This document shows, in pieces, positions 1 to 13,987 of a DNA stretch of 64,000 bases. Position 1 is the stretch's first letter; each line of letters starts with the position of its first letter. Under the pieces are notes generated by a model, which was not told where the DNA came from, ran no database searches, and saw nothing but the letters and a program-made list of their open reading frames with translations. The position numbers and the translations under genes were made by a program. This DNA is from Solenopsis invicta (lineage: Eukaryota; Arthropoda; Insecta; Hymenoptera; Formicidae), in assembly GCF_016802725.1 (NCBI RefSeq), contig NC_052679.1, forward strand, positions 6,572,001 to 6,636,000, in the 5' to 3' direction.

Positions 1-408
1 CTTTTTCTGGACGCCGCCCTGGCCGACCACGTCGTCCTGATTCAAAGACGACAGCCGCCGAGTCAACAGATTCTTCACCGACTTCTCCAATCGAATGCTA
101 GCGTTCCGCGTGCTAGAGATAACGGCGCGTCCTTTCACTGTCATCTTCTCCGAGAGCTCGTCCTTCAGTTGGCGCGAGCTCGTACTGAGGCTGCGGAAGA
201 ACTCGTGGTTGCTACGTGGAGTACTCTCGTTGGTGATACTGCCGCTTGATCTTAAGTCGTCGCTCTTCTCAGACTGGCTGGATTCACTGGTCGGACTACT
301 GGAATGAGTCGACGGCGAGGTGGTCGTCGGCAAGAGTCTTCGGGGCGCCGGTATCGGTTTGCTTTCTGTTACTACCGATCGCGGCTTTGGTATCGGTTTT
401 ACCTCCAT
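1..408 (-). CDS. N-terminal exon of an unidentified Pro/Ser-rich protein (partial)
   Basis: The minus strand is open from an ATG at 408 to the left edge of the window, giving 136 codons with no stop and no clear splice donor. The start reads MEVKPIPKPRS, with KPIPAPRR about 15 residues later. Both fit PxxxPR, the atypical motif known to bind SH3 domains of the CIN85/CD2AP adaptor family. A Ser/Thr-rich, probably disordered stretch follows (roughly residues 30-75). After it comes a more ordered basic helix-like part (roughly 80-125) containing SRQLKDELSEKM and RLEKSVKNLLTRRLS. This looks like a signalling or trafficking adaptor. RIN/sprint-type Rab5 exchange factors are one family with PxxxPR motifs, but I do not recognise this sequence and assign no name. 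The rest of the gene lies to the left of the window. The ATG is the first in frame after upstream sequence that is not open. Confidence 0.6.
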   Translation of the reverse strand, partial: MEVKPIPKPRSVVTESKPIPAPRRLLPTTTSPSTHSSSPTSESSQSEKSDDLRSSGSITNESTPRSNHEFFRSLSTSSRQLKDELSEKMTVKGRAVISSTRNASIRLEKSVKNLLTRRLSSLNQDDVVGQGGVQKK

Positions 409-3400
409 CGTGGAGATTGATCCCTTTCACAGCGCAATAATTCTATAGGCAGTCTCCAATGTCAATCCATTGAAACAAATAACGAACCCTCTGACTTTTC
501 GCTGTTCAAATTGATGTGATCTAAAACCGACAATTTTTTTTTGCAATTTATCACCTAAGTATATTTAAAGAAATGTGGTAATAGTTAGGTTCAATAGTCC
601 AGTCGTTAGCACTAAAAGCGAGTAATTTTAACAGATTATTATGGTACTTTTTACATTTTTTAATTTCTGCTTTTCTTATCAGGAACTTTAGTTCTTTAAG
701 AGACTAGACGCTTTCTAGAGCTTCTCAAATGAAACGTGTGTTTTCTTATGACCGCTATTAATCGCTTCGCGCCCATTATTCGTTTTCAGGAGTAATCAAA
801 TTGTTATTTCTCCGCACCGAGCGCGTGACAAAACAAACGAGCGACACAAACGGAAAGGAAATTATGAATTGTACCAGGGTGAGTCATCGTTCCGAAAGCC
901 GATACCGACGCCCATAGTTTCCGGCTATTCCAACTGACCAGCGAGTGAGTATCACATCCATTGTTCCACATCTGTACTTTAATTTTGCGCCAGACATCGG
1001 CCATTATCGCATCTTGCGCTCATCACCTTCAGTTACACTTCAAATGAATTATACGCTTACGCGAAAAATACAACAATCGTATTCTCCAAATAATTTGAAT
1101 TAGTGAAATCTAAAATACTATAGTTTTATGCGATCTTGTTATATGTACTATTTATTTACTTTTTCTGTCTCTCTTTGAAATACGAATGGAGTGAAAACTT
1201 TCTTTTTCGTAATATTTATTTTAAGGACAGAAGAAAGAAAAAGATTGCAGAGGAAGATGCAGAGAAACGCAGTTGAAAGGAATTTATTATTGTAAAGAAG
1301 CGGTATCCGACGCGCTTGTTCCAAAGAAAATCATGATTCACGATTAACTCACACGTTCATCAGATCTATCAACTTTTCGTGCCGCTCGTTAGGTCTACGG
1401 TATAAACGATAAGCTCCTTATCTTCTAACAGGTTGAAGCTTCTTTGAGATAAGGAAATAATTTCAAACAGAGCAGTATTGAAGCAATGGACGGTCGATTA
1501 AAGTAACGAGCTCTAATGATGACCCGATAATATCCGAAATACCAATAAATCGATAATTTTCCAAGCATCAAGGAAACTTTTATTCAACAACCGGTTACGC
1601 TGCATCGTAGAACGCAGTTATTGTGACAATTTAGGTGGGTAATTAATTATATGATTACACAAAATTACATTTGTATGATACATGCCGGTCTATTTGAGAC
1701 AGCGCGTTATGAAACACCTAGAAATAAGTATCACATTGATGTATAATTAATAGTGCGTCATATGGGCAGCACAATGGGGCTCGCGAACGCCTCACCGACA
1801 GTTCGCGCACATTGCCATTAATTATTATCACGTCAAAAACACCTGTTTGCTTTCAAAACAGACGTTCGCTTTCGCGCTTCGCCGAAGAAGTTTGCGACGT
1901 CTACGCTTTTCGTGTGCGTGTACGAATTCACGGAGTTAGCTTGACAGAATAAAAATAAGAATTGCAGATTCTTTGGGTAATGTACGTCTTGTGATAGCGT
2001 ATTGTACGGTTAAAATAAATATTAAATATACGATTGCAGTATTTCTTTTTCTTTTTCTTTTTTTTTCAGAACGGTGCACAATCGTCTTTGCGGAATCAGC
2101 GTGGAAATTACGAATCCGCTGTTTGCCCGTTAGCGACATAGGTCAAAAACCTACCTCGTCGCCGTGGTAACGGTTGTCCCTTCATCCGGCTCTTCCGTTT
2201 CTCGACTCACTGCTCCCGTTTACTTGTAGATAGTCTATTATTTAAAATCACAGCATGTTATTTCTTTTTTTTTTTTTTTTAACAAGAATCTTTAACAAGA
2301 GAAACGGCTAGGGATCCATGATCTATTTCCCAATCATTCATCTGTATTCCGCCCACGACGTGGGTTCACTATTCCTTTTCATTAGCACGTGACTCATTAT
2401 TCGTGCACTCACTCGCGCACATAAGTACACACATTATTTGCAAGTTTTCCCGTTTGTGTCTTATGCGAATTCCGCGTATTAGCGCAAATGAATCATGGAA
2501 AGTGCGATAAAATTAGAAACTTTTTATGAATTTTATAAAAACGAATCTCTTTTTCTAAAATAGAATGCGCATGATATTTAATGTCAGTTATTATTTTTAT
2601 GTAATGTACATTCGCCGTTTTTTTTTTTTTTTTTAATATGAATTTTAATTTCAGCGGAAAAGGGAGTTTTCACGAGAAACAAGAGCCCAGTACGCGCTAG
2701 CCGAGAGCATTCATGAGTTAAAGAGACACTTTGCGCGCGCGGCAACAAGCGGAGAAAGACGCGCGCGCGTGCTCCAGCGCGCGCACACATAAGCACAGCA
2801 TGAGCGGACCGTTGATTTCACAGTTTGTGAGCGCAAGCCGTCTCCTTTCTCCTCGTGGAGCGCGACATCGTCGAAGTATATTTTTAGGATGCTCGAGCCT
2901 CGGGACGCTAAATTGCGTTTTACGCTGGGGCCCGGGTCTGATTTTCACGTAGAACTGCCGAAGTTTGCGTCCGTGAAGATAAAAAAAAAACGACGTGAAA
3001 AACGATAAGATAAAAGAGCAGCTGAGCGACGGCGTCGTCATCCACTCGACGGCACAGCTCGTGCCTATGCACTGACGCGACTCCACTCTTCGTAGCCTCC
3101 GTCACCTATTCTCGGCGGTGGGAAGGAATCGGAGAAGGGGAGCAGGCCAACGCCATCGTGGGCACCAATTGCAACGGTTACCAATGCAACTGCACGTGGA
3201 ATGTGTTATTCGCTTTGTAGACAAACTGTTTACAAAGTCGTACAATGTAGAAAACAAAAATTTACTAATTATTAAAATAGACATAGAAGGTCCCATTCAG
3301 TCTTGGATGTAGTCTTGGAACCCCAAATTGAGAATTATACAAAACAATTAGATTTCTTTTTGACGACAGCCTTCGTTAGTTAAAGTGCCTTCGAAAGTTT

Positions 3401-6400
3401 TGATGCATTAGTTCACGTGATCAAGTATTTAATTTAGTTTCACTGTCCATAATCTCAAATTGTCTTATTTATTTTACTAATAACGTTAATACAATTTACA
3501 GATCCAGTGTCGCGAATTACCTCAACTTTAATTAAAGGAAAAAGAAATAGCAACCGTCACGCGAAATATATGGAAATTCAATAGAACAAGGAGAGTGGAC
3601 AAGGAGAGATATTGTTCTACGAAGAATATTTTAATGAAACCTTTATTAAGATTTTTATCATGCCAAAGACAAATGACGACTTTGGCTATACAAACAGGTA
3701 AACGTTTCCCCGGCGAGAGTCCTCCATGCAGGTGCAAACTGCACAACGTATCGCTACAGAACTTTAAAAAATACAACGAAATTGATATCAGAACAGAATA
3801 TAAAGAAAATACTAATTTATATATACGCTTAAGTTAAATAATATTTTACTTATAAAAATATAAGTTCTATTCTTTAAATGGCAATTTATTTTGTGCACGA
3901 TTACACGAGCACCACTGTCACTTTGCTTACGATGTTCCGTTAGTTGATTTTACTAAATTAACTTGTTTAAAAAAATTTTGTAATACTTGAACGAAGCATC
4001 ATCAGTTGCACCTGCACTGTCGAGCGACTTGCGCGGGTATATCTACTATCTTAAATCACAATGGTGACGACAAGTTTAACTATTTATTCGTTAATTAGTT
4101 CCTTAAGATTGATCGTTACAGATAAGCAGATACGCACGCATGCACGCACACACGTTCCAGCAGTCGTATACGTAAAAACGCGTGATGAAACGATTCGATG
4201 ATTGCCGATGGTCCCTTGGGAAGATTTAATGATGCGATACAATGTTGCATCACAGACTTAAAAACTATTAGCAATTCGCAAAATAGTTGATGAATATGGA
4301 GCACGTAACAGATAAGTTTCCATTAACTTTAACGATAAAAATTACATCTGCTACAATAGTTGAAAAAGAGAAATCAAAAAGATTAGACTGAAATAAGAAT
4401 AAATGGAGAGAAAATTAACATAATTTTAGAAAAACAAAAAATTAAAGACATTTACTGGAAAGCTGTACTTTTGGGAACAACACGCGACGATTTCCAAGAT
4501 CATCGGCATTCACTATCGTGAATCACACGAGGAAATTATATTCCCGCGGAGCGACTCGCTTTTTATATATTATATAATTCCCCTTACCGTCATAAGATTA
4601 ATTTACCGCGATCGATTCGAGTCGCGCAAACCCGTAAAGAGTACCTACGTTTTCGGCGTGGCGCCAAATGCTTAGGCCATAAAATCGTAAAAAAATATTC
4701 AAGCGCGAGTTCGTAGGCGAACATTTGGTGTGAAGTGCCTCTGATTTTCTTGCCTTCTTTTTTTTCCGAGGGTTCGAGGCAAAAATTGGAACGCGCGTTT
4801 ACTTTCGTATACTTTGCAGAAAAGAGTGAGATCGCTCGCGGTCTATCAAATTGGAATCGCGAGTGCGTGCGTTGCGTAGCGGCTGCGCAGTTATTATTTT
4901 TTTTTTTTTCGTGTTTATAAAGAGGAACGATCGACGGAATATCTACTATTATGTTGGAACACAGAGAGACAATCGTTAAACAATGCGACCAGCCCTCAAC
5001 CGATAACGCAATTTTGCGCAAAATTTTTATGACGGAAATCAACAGGCGTGTAACATCGTTTCTACATTTATACATACAATTTTGACTGCCTATAGAGGAT
5101 CAAATTACATCATCCTAATTATTTTCAATTAATTGAGCAGTGTCATGCTTAGTTCCTCGCTTATTTTTTATAATGTGAGACATTTGGTCCATGTACAACG
5201 AAATATTTTTTGTAATATAACATACTGTTGCATTCTTAATTGACAGAGAGGTAAACAAACGAATTTTGCGAAACTTATCGAGTAAGGGCTGAGATAAACG
5301 ATTCAATCTCCTCTCTTTGCTTTTATCCAAATTAATAATAGCTTTTTGACACCCCGTACCAATCTATTTTGCAAATAAAAAAATATTCCGATTTCTGCTA
5401 GAAATTCTAATTATCTTGATAAATATACTTGTGGAGAAAAGAATAACAAATTTTTACGTTGTCAAACTCGCGAAATATGGCTTTCAACTCTGTAATACGA
5501 ATATTACAGATTATTACAGTCTTAGCGCAGGCGAAGCGTTCAAATGAAAAATGAAAAATTGACATTATGTATATTGTAATAAGATGATTTTAATAATTAA
5601 TCCGGTCACGTGGCGACGGATACGAGGCATCGTGAATCTGCCATGTAATTCGATATCGTCGAACTACAATAATAGTTCTTCGAAATCGTTTACGACTGCA
5701 ACATGTGATTCGAGAGCATAGGATAAAGAGACAGAGAGAGAGAAAGAGAGAGAGATAAAGACAATGACATAGAAAGTTTAAGAGATTAATCCGAGGAAAA
5801 ATTCTTTAGGCACACTCACACACATACATGTACATTTATATAATTATATATTTGTGTGTATATATTATGCGTAGAGCGCAAGAGTCTTTAAATTTTTTGG
5901 CAAGCAAAACGCAGCTTCGCACTTTTATTCGAATTCCAGCGGGAGTCAGCAAGGGTGACGTAATTTGTTCATTTTTAATTCTTTACGCTTGAGACGGGTA
6001 AAGTCAAAGTTAATTAATGTGTAGATAAAAACACATTATCAGGACACAAGACAAATTAATATAAATATAATCCAGGAAAAATTTAGAATAATACAAATAC
6101 ACTTTATAAGATATTTTTTTTCTTGGCTTAAATAATTATTAATCTTATTATTCGTTTATTACAGAGTATCGTTTGTACTCTCGGTTATCTCAGAAACTTA
6201 ACAATAAGATTTGACACAAAGAGCAATGATGGTTAAAAAGGAATGAATCAGCGCAAAGAATTAATCTATAAAAATTACACATCTCTCTCTAGTTTCGTAT
6301 TAATTTCGATCAGATTTCGACAACGTCGATTCTCTAATCGTTTTGTACTCGCTCAGCCGATCAATATCTTGCAGAAAGAATGTCGTAGTGCGAATATTCA

Positions 6401-9400
6401 GATCACCCTCGTAACGTCACCATCGTTCAGTATTACGGACTCTTAAAATTGCTTATCTCTCTTTGTTCTTCGTACGTTTTTCGCGCAGTGTTAGTTAATT
6501 ATAATGTAATCGTTATGTCGTAATTTAATAGCAAATATATTATCACATTTAGATTGTATTAATTTTTAAGACGACCGGCCGGACGTTCCTCGACGAATTT
6601 TTCGTCGCCCCGCAACTTTCGTATTGAATAAGAAAGCCTATTAATGCCCAAACATTTTATGCTTCAGTGTCGTCTAATTTTTTCTACAACCGAAATAATG
6701 CGATAAATTATAATCAGTCACAAATACAAATAAAAATCCTGCCAAGTTCCGCGTTCGGAATGCTTCACTTTCTACAATTGTCACCAATTCCGAGTAAGCA
6801 CATTGTCATCAATATCTTTGCATTGAAACACTTGACCTATTCTTTATCCTCGCAACGCCGATAAGATCTCGCGATGACGTAACAAATAACTGAGTTGCTT
6901 TTGTTTCGCAGATTCCAGGAATGAGCACTTAAGAGAGCAGTTCAATTCGTATTTAAAAGAGCGCGAACGACAACACTCGTCGCAGCCACGTCCGTCCGGT
7001 ATGTTAGATTTAAATCTAAGAAACATTAATATAGAATATATTATCGTGTAGTTTATATAAGGTATACGTTAAGACACTTACTGCTACAGCAAAAATTCAA
7101 CAGTTAAAAGATTGTAACAACTAGTTCACGCTCGCAACGAACGCAGAAGCGGACGATCAGACTGAAATCCCTGCGTACGCGAAACTTGATCTTGAGATCT
7201 CCTAGAAGAGGAAAAAGAACTTATAAAAGACAAAATTTCTAAAATATATTGTAAAACTTTGAAATTGTATTTCTACTTAATTAAAGAATCATGCCTCTGT
7301 TATACTTATCGAAAATACTTTGTGTACTTAATTGTACCTCGAGTTTTGAGTCAAAAAGTATCTTTTCTCTTTCTTCAGTCAGTAAATTAAACGAAGGCCA
7401 AAGATTCAGTTTGGTACGTAAGAAGTACGAGTCGCGTGATTTTCTGTAAGCGAAAAAGTCTGATCGCCCGTTTCACATCCGAAGCGGCTTACATCCCTCG
7501 CGTATCCCCCTTCCGTAGAACATCGTTCATCCCCTTATAATCGGGGGTCACTTTGGCACGCACTTTATTTTTTTTTTTTTTTGTTCGTAACGTCGGCACG
7601 GCGCCGCTGCTTATCAGTTATGAGCTCGTAATTATAATAACGCGAATAAATCTCGGTAGCACCTGAGACTGATCGCTCGGACGATACGTTAAAATGAGGT
7701 GTTCTCGTTAGGCGCGCACGCTCATCGGGAAAACTAACGTTCTCTCGCGAACTACGAGAAACTCGTGCCGCAAAACCGCGTGTGTCAACCGCGCGAAATA
7801 TCTCGCGCGTCGATTTCGCAAATCCCTCGTCGTCGGAACTTTTATCTCTATTACATATATAGATTCCTCGCGACAGTTTTCCTGACGTACGACGTATACG
7901 GAACGCTTAGTTCAAGTTGTGCTATTACTTTTGACCAAAATAAAAAAATAAACAATTACTCCAAGTAAATACTAACGGCGGACGGAGCCAGTCACGCTAA
8001 TTGCGGACGTGTAATTAACAAGAAACCTCCTTCGTGACGGATACGTAAACCGTGCGCGTCGCGATGAACTATTTCGTGATACAAATATTCTGAATGTGCT
8101 AATGCGCGCTCGGCGTATCATCGAAACGACTTGTAGATAGTGCGCGGAAGAAATGGAAAAAGTATAAGTCGTCCCCTTCAGCAGTCAAGGTAGCGCTTTG
8201 TGTAAAATCATGCATATAAAAAGTCGCATTGAGAAACCCGTTGCATCGTGCAGTGCCGCACCACCGTAAATGCGTTTTACGAATACAAAATATTCCGACA
8301 TATATGTATCAAAGGCAAAATAGCACGTACACCAGCATGTATAACTCATGATTTTCGTTCGGCATGGTCGAGTGAATTATGCGCACACCCGGTATATGTT
8401 AAACCATGTTCTGCTTTCAGATGAACGGGCCTACATCGTTATATAATCCGGAATAAACGTTTTTCTTTTTTCCTCTTTTTTTTTTACCAACTTCCACGCA
8501 TAATCGTAATTATCTTGACTACTATAGTCATCCGTATACCTAAAAGATAAAATATAATTTAATATTTAATATATATATATAATTATGTAATATAATTAAT
8601 TAAAATCTAAATCACATTCGCTCGTAATTGTGGCTTATTTCAAAATTTATGCTACTTGGCACGGAATGAACTATGATTACTCGCGATACTTTTAGCGAAG
8701 ATAATACCGGTAATGATAACGCATGATAATGAGCTGAAAGAATTCAGTTGCAAAATGACTAGGTGACAACGAATAATAAATTCAACTTGGAAAAAAAAAG
8801 ACTTGCTTAACGTGCGGCAAATGCGTTCAAATATGAAGCGTTAAAATGTGCCGGGGGAGTGAAACCTTACGCCGTGCAGCTTCGACTTCGCATATCATCG
8901 TATACCTTGTAGTTTAGCATAGTATTGTATAGTAATGGCTATAGCGTCTATATAGTGAAACGATATTCTCTCTCCGCGAGAATGTCATTCTCGAGAGACG
9001 ACGAATCATCGTGGCGTATGTGTCGTCTTCTCGTGCCACTTGACGTGAGACGCCGTTAAGAATCGTTTACCGACTACAACGTATTTGTATGATAGATTAA
9101 AAATTGACACATATTTCCGTTATACAATCGATCTTGTTTGCCTTCTCCCCCTCACACGAGCAAGCGATCGGGGATCGGGTTTTGGATCCTAAAGAGAGAA
9201 ACGTACTCAAAACATATGTATCGATAGCGAATAAACGCGTCCAACGAGCTTAAATTTTGCAGAAGATAACAATAGTGCTTTTTTTTTTAGAAAAAAGTGC
9301 TATATGTCGTATAAAGCGAGTTTTATAATTTAAATATGATGTACATGATTAAAGATGATTTTATAATTTAAAGACGAGTACAAAGATGTAGCGGTTCTAT

Positions 9401-10545
9401 GAAGATGTCTCGAACGTCATCGTCTGCAAAATAAAACGTGTTAGACTTCATCAGACGTTACGCGATACACTGTCTATCTGTCGTTATAATACTTGCGTAA
9501 TCATAATCGTACTTGCATTATTTAGTCCGTAATAGTACGAATGGAAACGATAGCGATAACTCAGGTAACGATAACAATATGATTCGTGTTAACAAGTACT
9601 TAACAATTACACTTATAGCGTGGCAATTCATGCAGCGCGAGCGAACTATATACTAGACACGTAACGTTAAAACGAATCTTCATAAAATAGCACCTTTCCA
9701 TCCCGGCCGGGGTCCTCGCGACATCGTCGTGCCGTGACTCGGTGCTTTTATTGATCTCATTAACCGTTGGCCTGATTCGATCGAGTCTCCGAGCATCCGC
9801 CTCGATATATAGCTAGCGACTATTGCGAGCTCTTGCTCGAATCTGTTCAAGTACTCAAATATATTGATCGTTGTGTTTGCCCATATACGGTACTAAAAAT
9901 AAAGTTTTCATCTCGGAATTGAATACTAGGTCATGGGATTAAAACGAGCATTGGCAAAATAAGAATCGAGATCAAATCATACTTGAAAAATTCAAATGAG
10001 AAGCAAAGAAAAATTTTAAAAAGATTGAAACTAACGATGTAGGCGTCGGTAATTAATTAACGACCAAATAGTTAATGAGAAACAATGAAACGTCACAATT
10101 AGCACGAGAATCCCCGGTACAGAGTTGCAGTCTTAAACTTTGCTGAATTGTAATTTCATTTTTTCTTTTTTTTTTTTAGTCACGGCGGTCAGTGCGGGAA
10201 GAGCGTAAAAGAGATGGACGTCACGTCGCGCCGTGAATTCGTTTCTACTTTCAGTCTTTCTCCATAGTCCAATCTACGATTCTAGCACCATTTTGCAGCT
10301 TTCTCCGTTCATCATCATCGAATGACGCGAACGGACGGTCTACCGATCGTCATTACTTCGTCGAATCGGCTACGTAATGTAACATTTGGACGTTTACATA
10401 GCTAATACAAGATCTTGTTAGAATTCAAAGGTTACATTAAATTATCGACATTCGCATGCAATAATCTATACGTTTCCTAATGTCTAAAAAGGGGGAAGTC
10501 TTGCCGATGCTGATTTGGGAAACAATCCATTCTCCTCAGATTGAC
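409..10545. other. AT-rich intergenic or intronic stretch, no recognisable gene
   Basis: About 10 kb with only short ORFs of the size expected by chance and no recognisable protein motif. It may contain the promoter and 5' introns of the gene at the left edge. Visible content includes several poly-T or poly-A runs (for example 2,268-2,280, 2,619-2,634, 7,569-7,582), a GA-rich tract at 5,729-5,756, and a small GC-rich patch at 2,700-3,130 that could be a promoter or CpG-rich spacer. I saw no tRNA, rRNA or long inverted repeat here. Confidence 0.5.
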
Positions 10546-10551
10546 TTTATT
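10546..10551 (-). terminator. Candidate poly(A) signal of the zinc-finger gene
   Basis: TTTATT on the plus strand reads AATAAA on the minus strand. It lies about 315 nt downstream of the zinc-finger stop codon at 10,865, a plausible 3' UTR length. AT-rich DNA produces this hexamer often by chance, so cDNA evidence would be needed to confirm it. Confidence 0.35.
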
Positions 10552-10864
10552 TCTCCATTCACGTCGTATTCGTAAATTACTTTAACTCTACTTCTAGCTT
10601 ACTTCTTAAGTCGTTTTTATCATGAAATTATGAATAGTAAATAGTTACCAATTTTCCTCGAACTTGGATTTAATTTTCACTCGAATGCAATTTTTCTTCG
10701 TTTGTCTGCCAAGTTCAGCACTTGTACAAGCCTTCCTGTGAATTCTAATATATCTAGATCGCAGTATTGACAAAATGAGGACGTATAAAGGACAGGCGAG
10801 TCCCAGATTTCTTTTTTCGCAGATCTCTCGGGGCCGTTGCTCTTCTCTTCGTTCTTCGTTTTCG

Positions 10865-13408
10865 CTAGTTGGTCGCGTCCGGATTTGAAGACGGCGAGGA
10901 TGCCGGGCTCTGTACCAGGTCGACGTCAGTAGTGTCCCTCGAGGAGGCCAACAGCGAGGGGGTTATCAGCATGCCGCGCGGGCTGAAGGTATCGCAATAG
11001 AGGTTCTCCTTTTTGTGCACTCGTCGTACGTGACTGCGTAGATTGTCGCGACGTGCGCTTCGGTAGGCGCAGTGTGGGCACAGATGCGGCTTCTCACCCG
11101 TGTGCATGCGACGATGCTGTATCAGCTGTAAAAGACACCGAGACATGCCGATGTAACTAATATCGTTAATTCTTAATCTTTGTCTCCATGCATGTATAGG
11201 AAAAAAAAAACGATTTTGCTGAAGTATCTAAAAATTTGGTTAATAGATTTGAAAAGAAATTTGTTAGTAATATTTCATTACCTTCTTCAGTTGCACTGTG
11301 CGGAAAATACAGATATCACAGCAGAAGTATCGGTCGTCGCGATGCCTTCGCATGTGCCTGTTGAGGTCGACTTCGGACGATCGGTCGGCACCGCAAACGG
11401 CGCAGCTCACCCTAGTCTCCGGCGCGGAGCCTCTCGCGTGCGCTCGCAGATGTCTTTGAAATGCCTTCTCGATCGTGCACGCATACGAGCACAGTGAGCA
11501 TCGATATTCTTCCCTTTCGTACCTGGCAACAAGGTGAAACAGTAGTTGAAAGAATGCGACGATATTAAAAAAAATTTTTTTCTCTTTTATTGCCAATTTA
11601 TTTTATGTGATTTGTGTGATAAGAATTTTATTATATAATAAGCATAAAAAATTCGGGAAGATCTCTTTTTTGATAGAACACAGATTAGATATAATTAGTT
11701 ATATAAAATTGTTCGAGTACCTATACCTGACGCGTTGCAAGGCCAGCGAGCGTTTCTTCCCCGTGGGCGTCATCCCCTGGGCTACATGCGCCGCCACGTG
11801 GGTCTCCATCTCGCACCTGCTGCTCGTCGTGAAGTCACAGCCCGTGGACGGACACCTCTTGGTCTCCCCAGTCTCCGCGCCGGACAGAGCGGGATGGCAA
11901 TCGGCTATGTGCTTCCTTAGGGCCGGTCTCGTCGGTGCCACTACGTCGCAAGAGCCGCACGAGTAGCCGCGATGAACGCTGCTCACGTTCGGACTGCTGC
12001 CTCTCGATCTTAAACCACGTGAAATTATCGTGATGAACACTGATATAATAATGATGATGCAGCGTCGCGATTTTAAAGCAAATTTTATGAACTTGAGTTT
12101 TATGAAATTGAGTCTTTCTAGAGAAAACGAACTCTTTAAGAGTAGCCAAGTGTAATCATAACTTGACTATGTTAAACTCTATTAATTCTATGTACTTTTC
12201 AGTATAGGATGAATGCTCGCTCTCAGAATCACTATCGGAGGGAATATTGGGAACTTCCGTTGCTTCCAGTGCCGCAGTGGCGGCAGACAGTCTGCCCAGC
12301 ATCGCTGTGTAAGCACCCAGTACCCAACCGTTGAGAACGGGAGTTCCTTCCTGAATATCAATAGTCAAATATTAATAATATCGACTATATAAAATACGCG
12401 GACGAATACATATTATGCTAATACTCATCGATGAATCGGTTTCAGATTCGTAGAATGCCAAGTAATTAAATGCTAATACATTGGGACATGTAGGAAACTA
12501 TGACGCGGACCGACCTTGTCGAGAGCCAGGCATGACATCGGATCGGGAAGCTTCGCGATTGATAGATTGTTGTTCGCCGATCGATGTGAACTGTTGGTGC
12601 TACCAGTATCGCTCTCGTCACCGGCATCTTCGTTGTCGTTACTTTCGTTTGGCACGCAAGTCTGATCGGTACATGTAAAAGACAAGATACCCCAGATTCG
12701 TAATTAAAAAAATTTTTTGATGAATTTACAATTAATTGAAAATTAATAAACTTAAATTTCAGATTTCCATACTTTGATCAGAAATTTCACAACTTATAAA
12801 TTATCTTTATATTAACACTTCTCTCTTTATCTTTGCTCGATAAGAGCTTAATTCAAAGACTTATTAGCTTTAAGCGTCGAAGAATTTATCGGCTTATTTC
12901 CATTTCTATCAATGTAGATTAATTAGATTTTAATTTCGATTTTATTTTTTATCTTTCGTTAATTCTTAGAACAAGAAGAAAATAAAGTTAAATCGAGTTT
13001 AAAGTTAATTTACATTATTGGAAATGGACATTAATATCGTGTTGGATAACATGATGATCTTACCTGATTTTCGTTTTGATCAGCCTGTTCGATGTTACTT
13101 TCGTTGTCGTCGCGCTGCTGAGAATCTTCATCTTCGCCGTTCGTGCTCCTCTCCGCATCCTCGGCGTCTTCGGCGTTGGTGGATGCGACCGAGGCTGGTT
13201 TCGTTATCAGCTCCATCGGAACGTAGGGCGGCCCCGCTGCCGTCAACGGCAGCGGCAGCATGTCGGGCCGGTGCAGAGCGCTCAGGGCGAACGCAGCTCT
13301 TGGCAGGATCTGCGTCGCGCCGGAAGGCAGAATCGGATGCCTTCGGGCGAGACGCGGGTCACCCCAAAGTTCACCCGCGACGTGAAGACTCCAGATCCCA
13401 TATTCCAT
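10865..13408 (-). CDS. C2H2 zinc-finger protein, six fingers, six exons
   Basis: Minus-strand exons in transcript order: 13408-13064, 12661-12515, 12350-12196, 12008-11727, 11522-11282, 11125-10865 (stop TAG). All junctions have GT/AG and matching phases, and 1,431 nt give 476 aa. Residues 1-216 are low-complexity and acidic, rich in Asp/Glu/Asn/Ser. C2H2 fingers lie at about 231-254, 268-290, 316-338, 348-370, 375-398 and 404-427. The last two are joined by a canonical TGEKP linker, and finger 5 is split by an intron exactly between KK and LIQHRRMH. A short Ser/Pro tail follows. The family binds DNA, so a nuclear sequence-specific transcription regulator is expected; the target is unknown. 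I cannot name the orthologue. The start is uncertain: the ATG at 13,408 sits directly after a CAG acceptor, and the frame stays open upstream, so one or more 5' coding exons may exist, possibly in the GC-rich area at 15-19 kb. Confidence 0.85.
12894..13034. mobile_element. Foldback MITE in a zinc-finger intron (family A)
   Basis: About 141 bp whose two halves are imperfect reverse complements. The left arm has TTATTTCCATTTC and AATGTAGATTAA; the right arm has TTAATTTACATT and GGAAATGGACATTAA. It matches the element at 57,963-58,108 in both arms and in its TTCTTAGAAC-like centre, but is more diverged. It is non-autonomous with no ORF. Its edge lies 29 nt from the splice donor of exon 13064-13408. 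Confidence 0.7.
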
Positions 13409-13979
13409 CTGCAACGTACGCCACGATTGTCCGTTGGTGAGATTCGTGAGATCGGTTCGGCGTCTAAATCCGTTTTGCAGCGAGTAAAAAAAATACTCGT
13501 ACACAAACACATACTCGTTTGCTTTGAATACTCTATGAAAAAAAATCTGCACAAAACGTTTTAGCCAATGTGCACGTAAAACGCTTTCCGATAAAAATAT
13601 TATGTAGCGAGATCTTTCCTTCGAATCGTACAATCTCCAAAAGTGACATTCGAATACTATTTTTATTCACTACATATTTTTTAACTGTATCGTTTCAGTG
13701 GAATCTGAGGGTTTGCGATTAAAATCAGATAAGTCTATCGTTTTTCAAATCTTTTTTTTTTTTTTAATAGATTTTATATAAATTTCACATGAGAAGTAAA
13801 TTTAAGAAACTTTTTATTTTTTTAAAATTGCCTTAATATTATTAGATTGTCAATGATTATGTGTAGGGGGAATTTTGAGAGAATATAAAACTAGAAATAT
13901 CTATCCTGAACCTAATAAAAAGAACGAATCGCTTGGAAACAGTACTCCAGCCTCATTATGTTTGTATGGACTGCACGGG

Positions 13980-13987
13980 TATAAAAA
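13980..13987 (+). promoter_or_regulatory. TATA-box-like element
   Basis: TATAAAAA flanked by GC-rich bases (CACGGG upstream, GGGTGAAGG downstream), which stands out from the AT-rich surroundings. No gene start is recognisable 30 nt downstream, so its use as a promoter is only a possibility. Confidence 0.2.

Noticed and set aside
4590..5075. 161-aa minus-strand ORF
   Set aside because: Poly-Lys/Asn section arises from a poly-T/A run and no domain is visible. Treated as chance.
11180..11966. Plus-strand ORFs across the zinc-finger exons
   Set aside because: They are shadows of the minus-strand exons, whose fingers and splice phases are clear.
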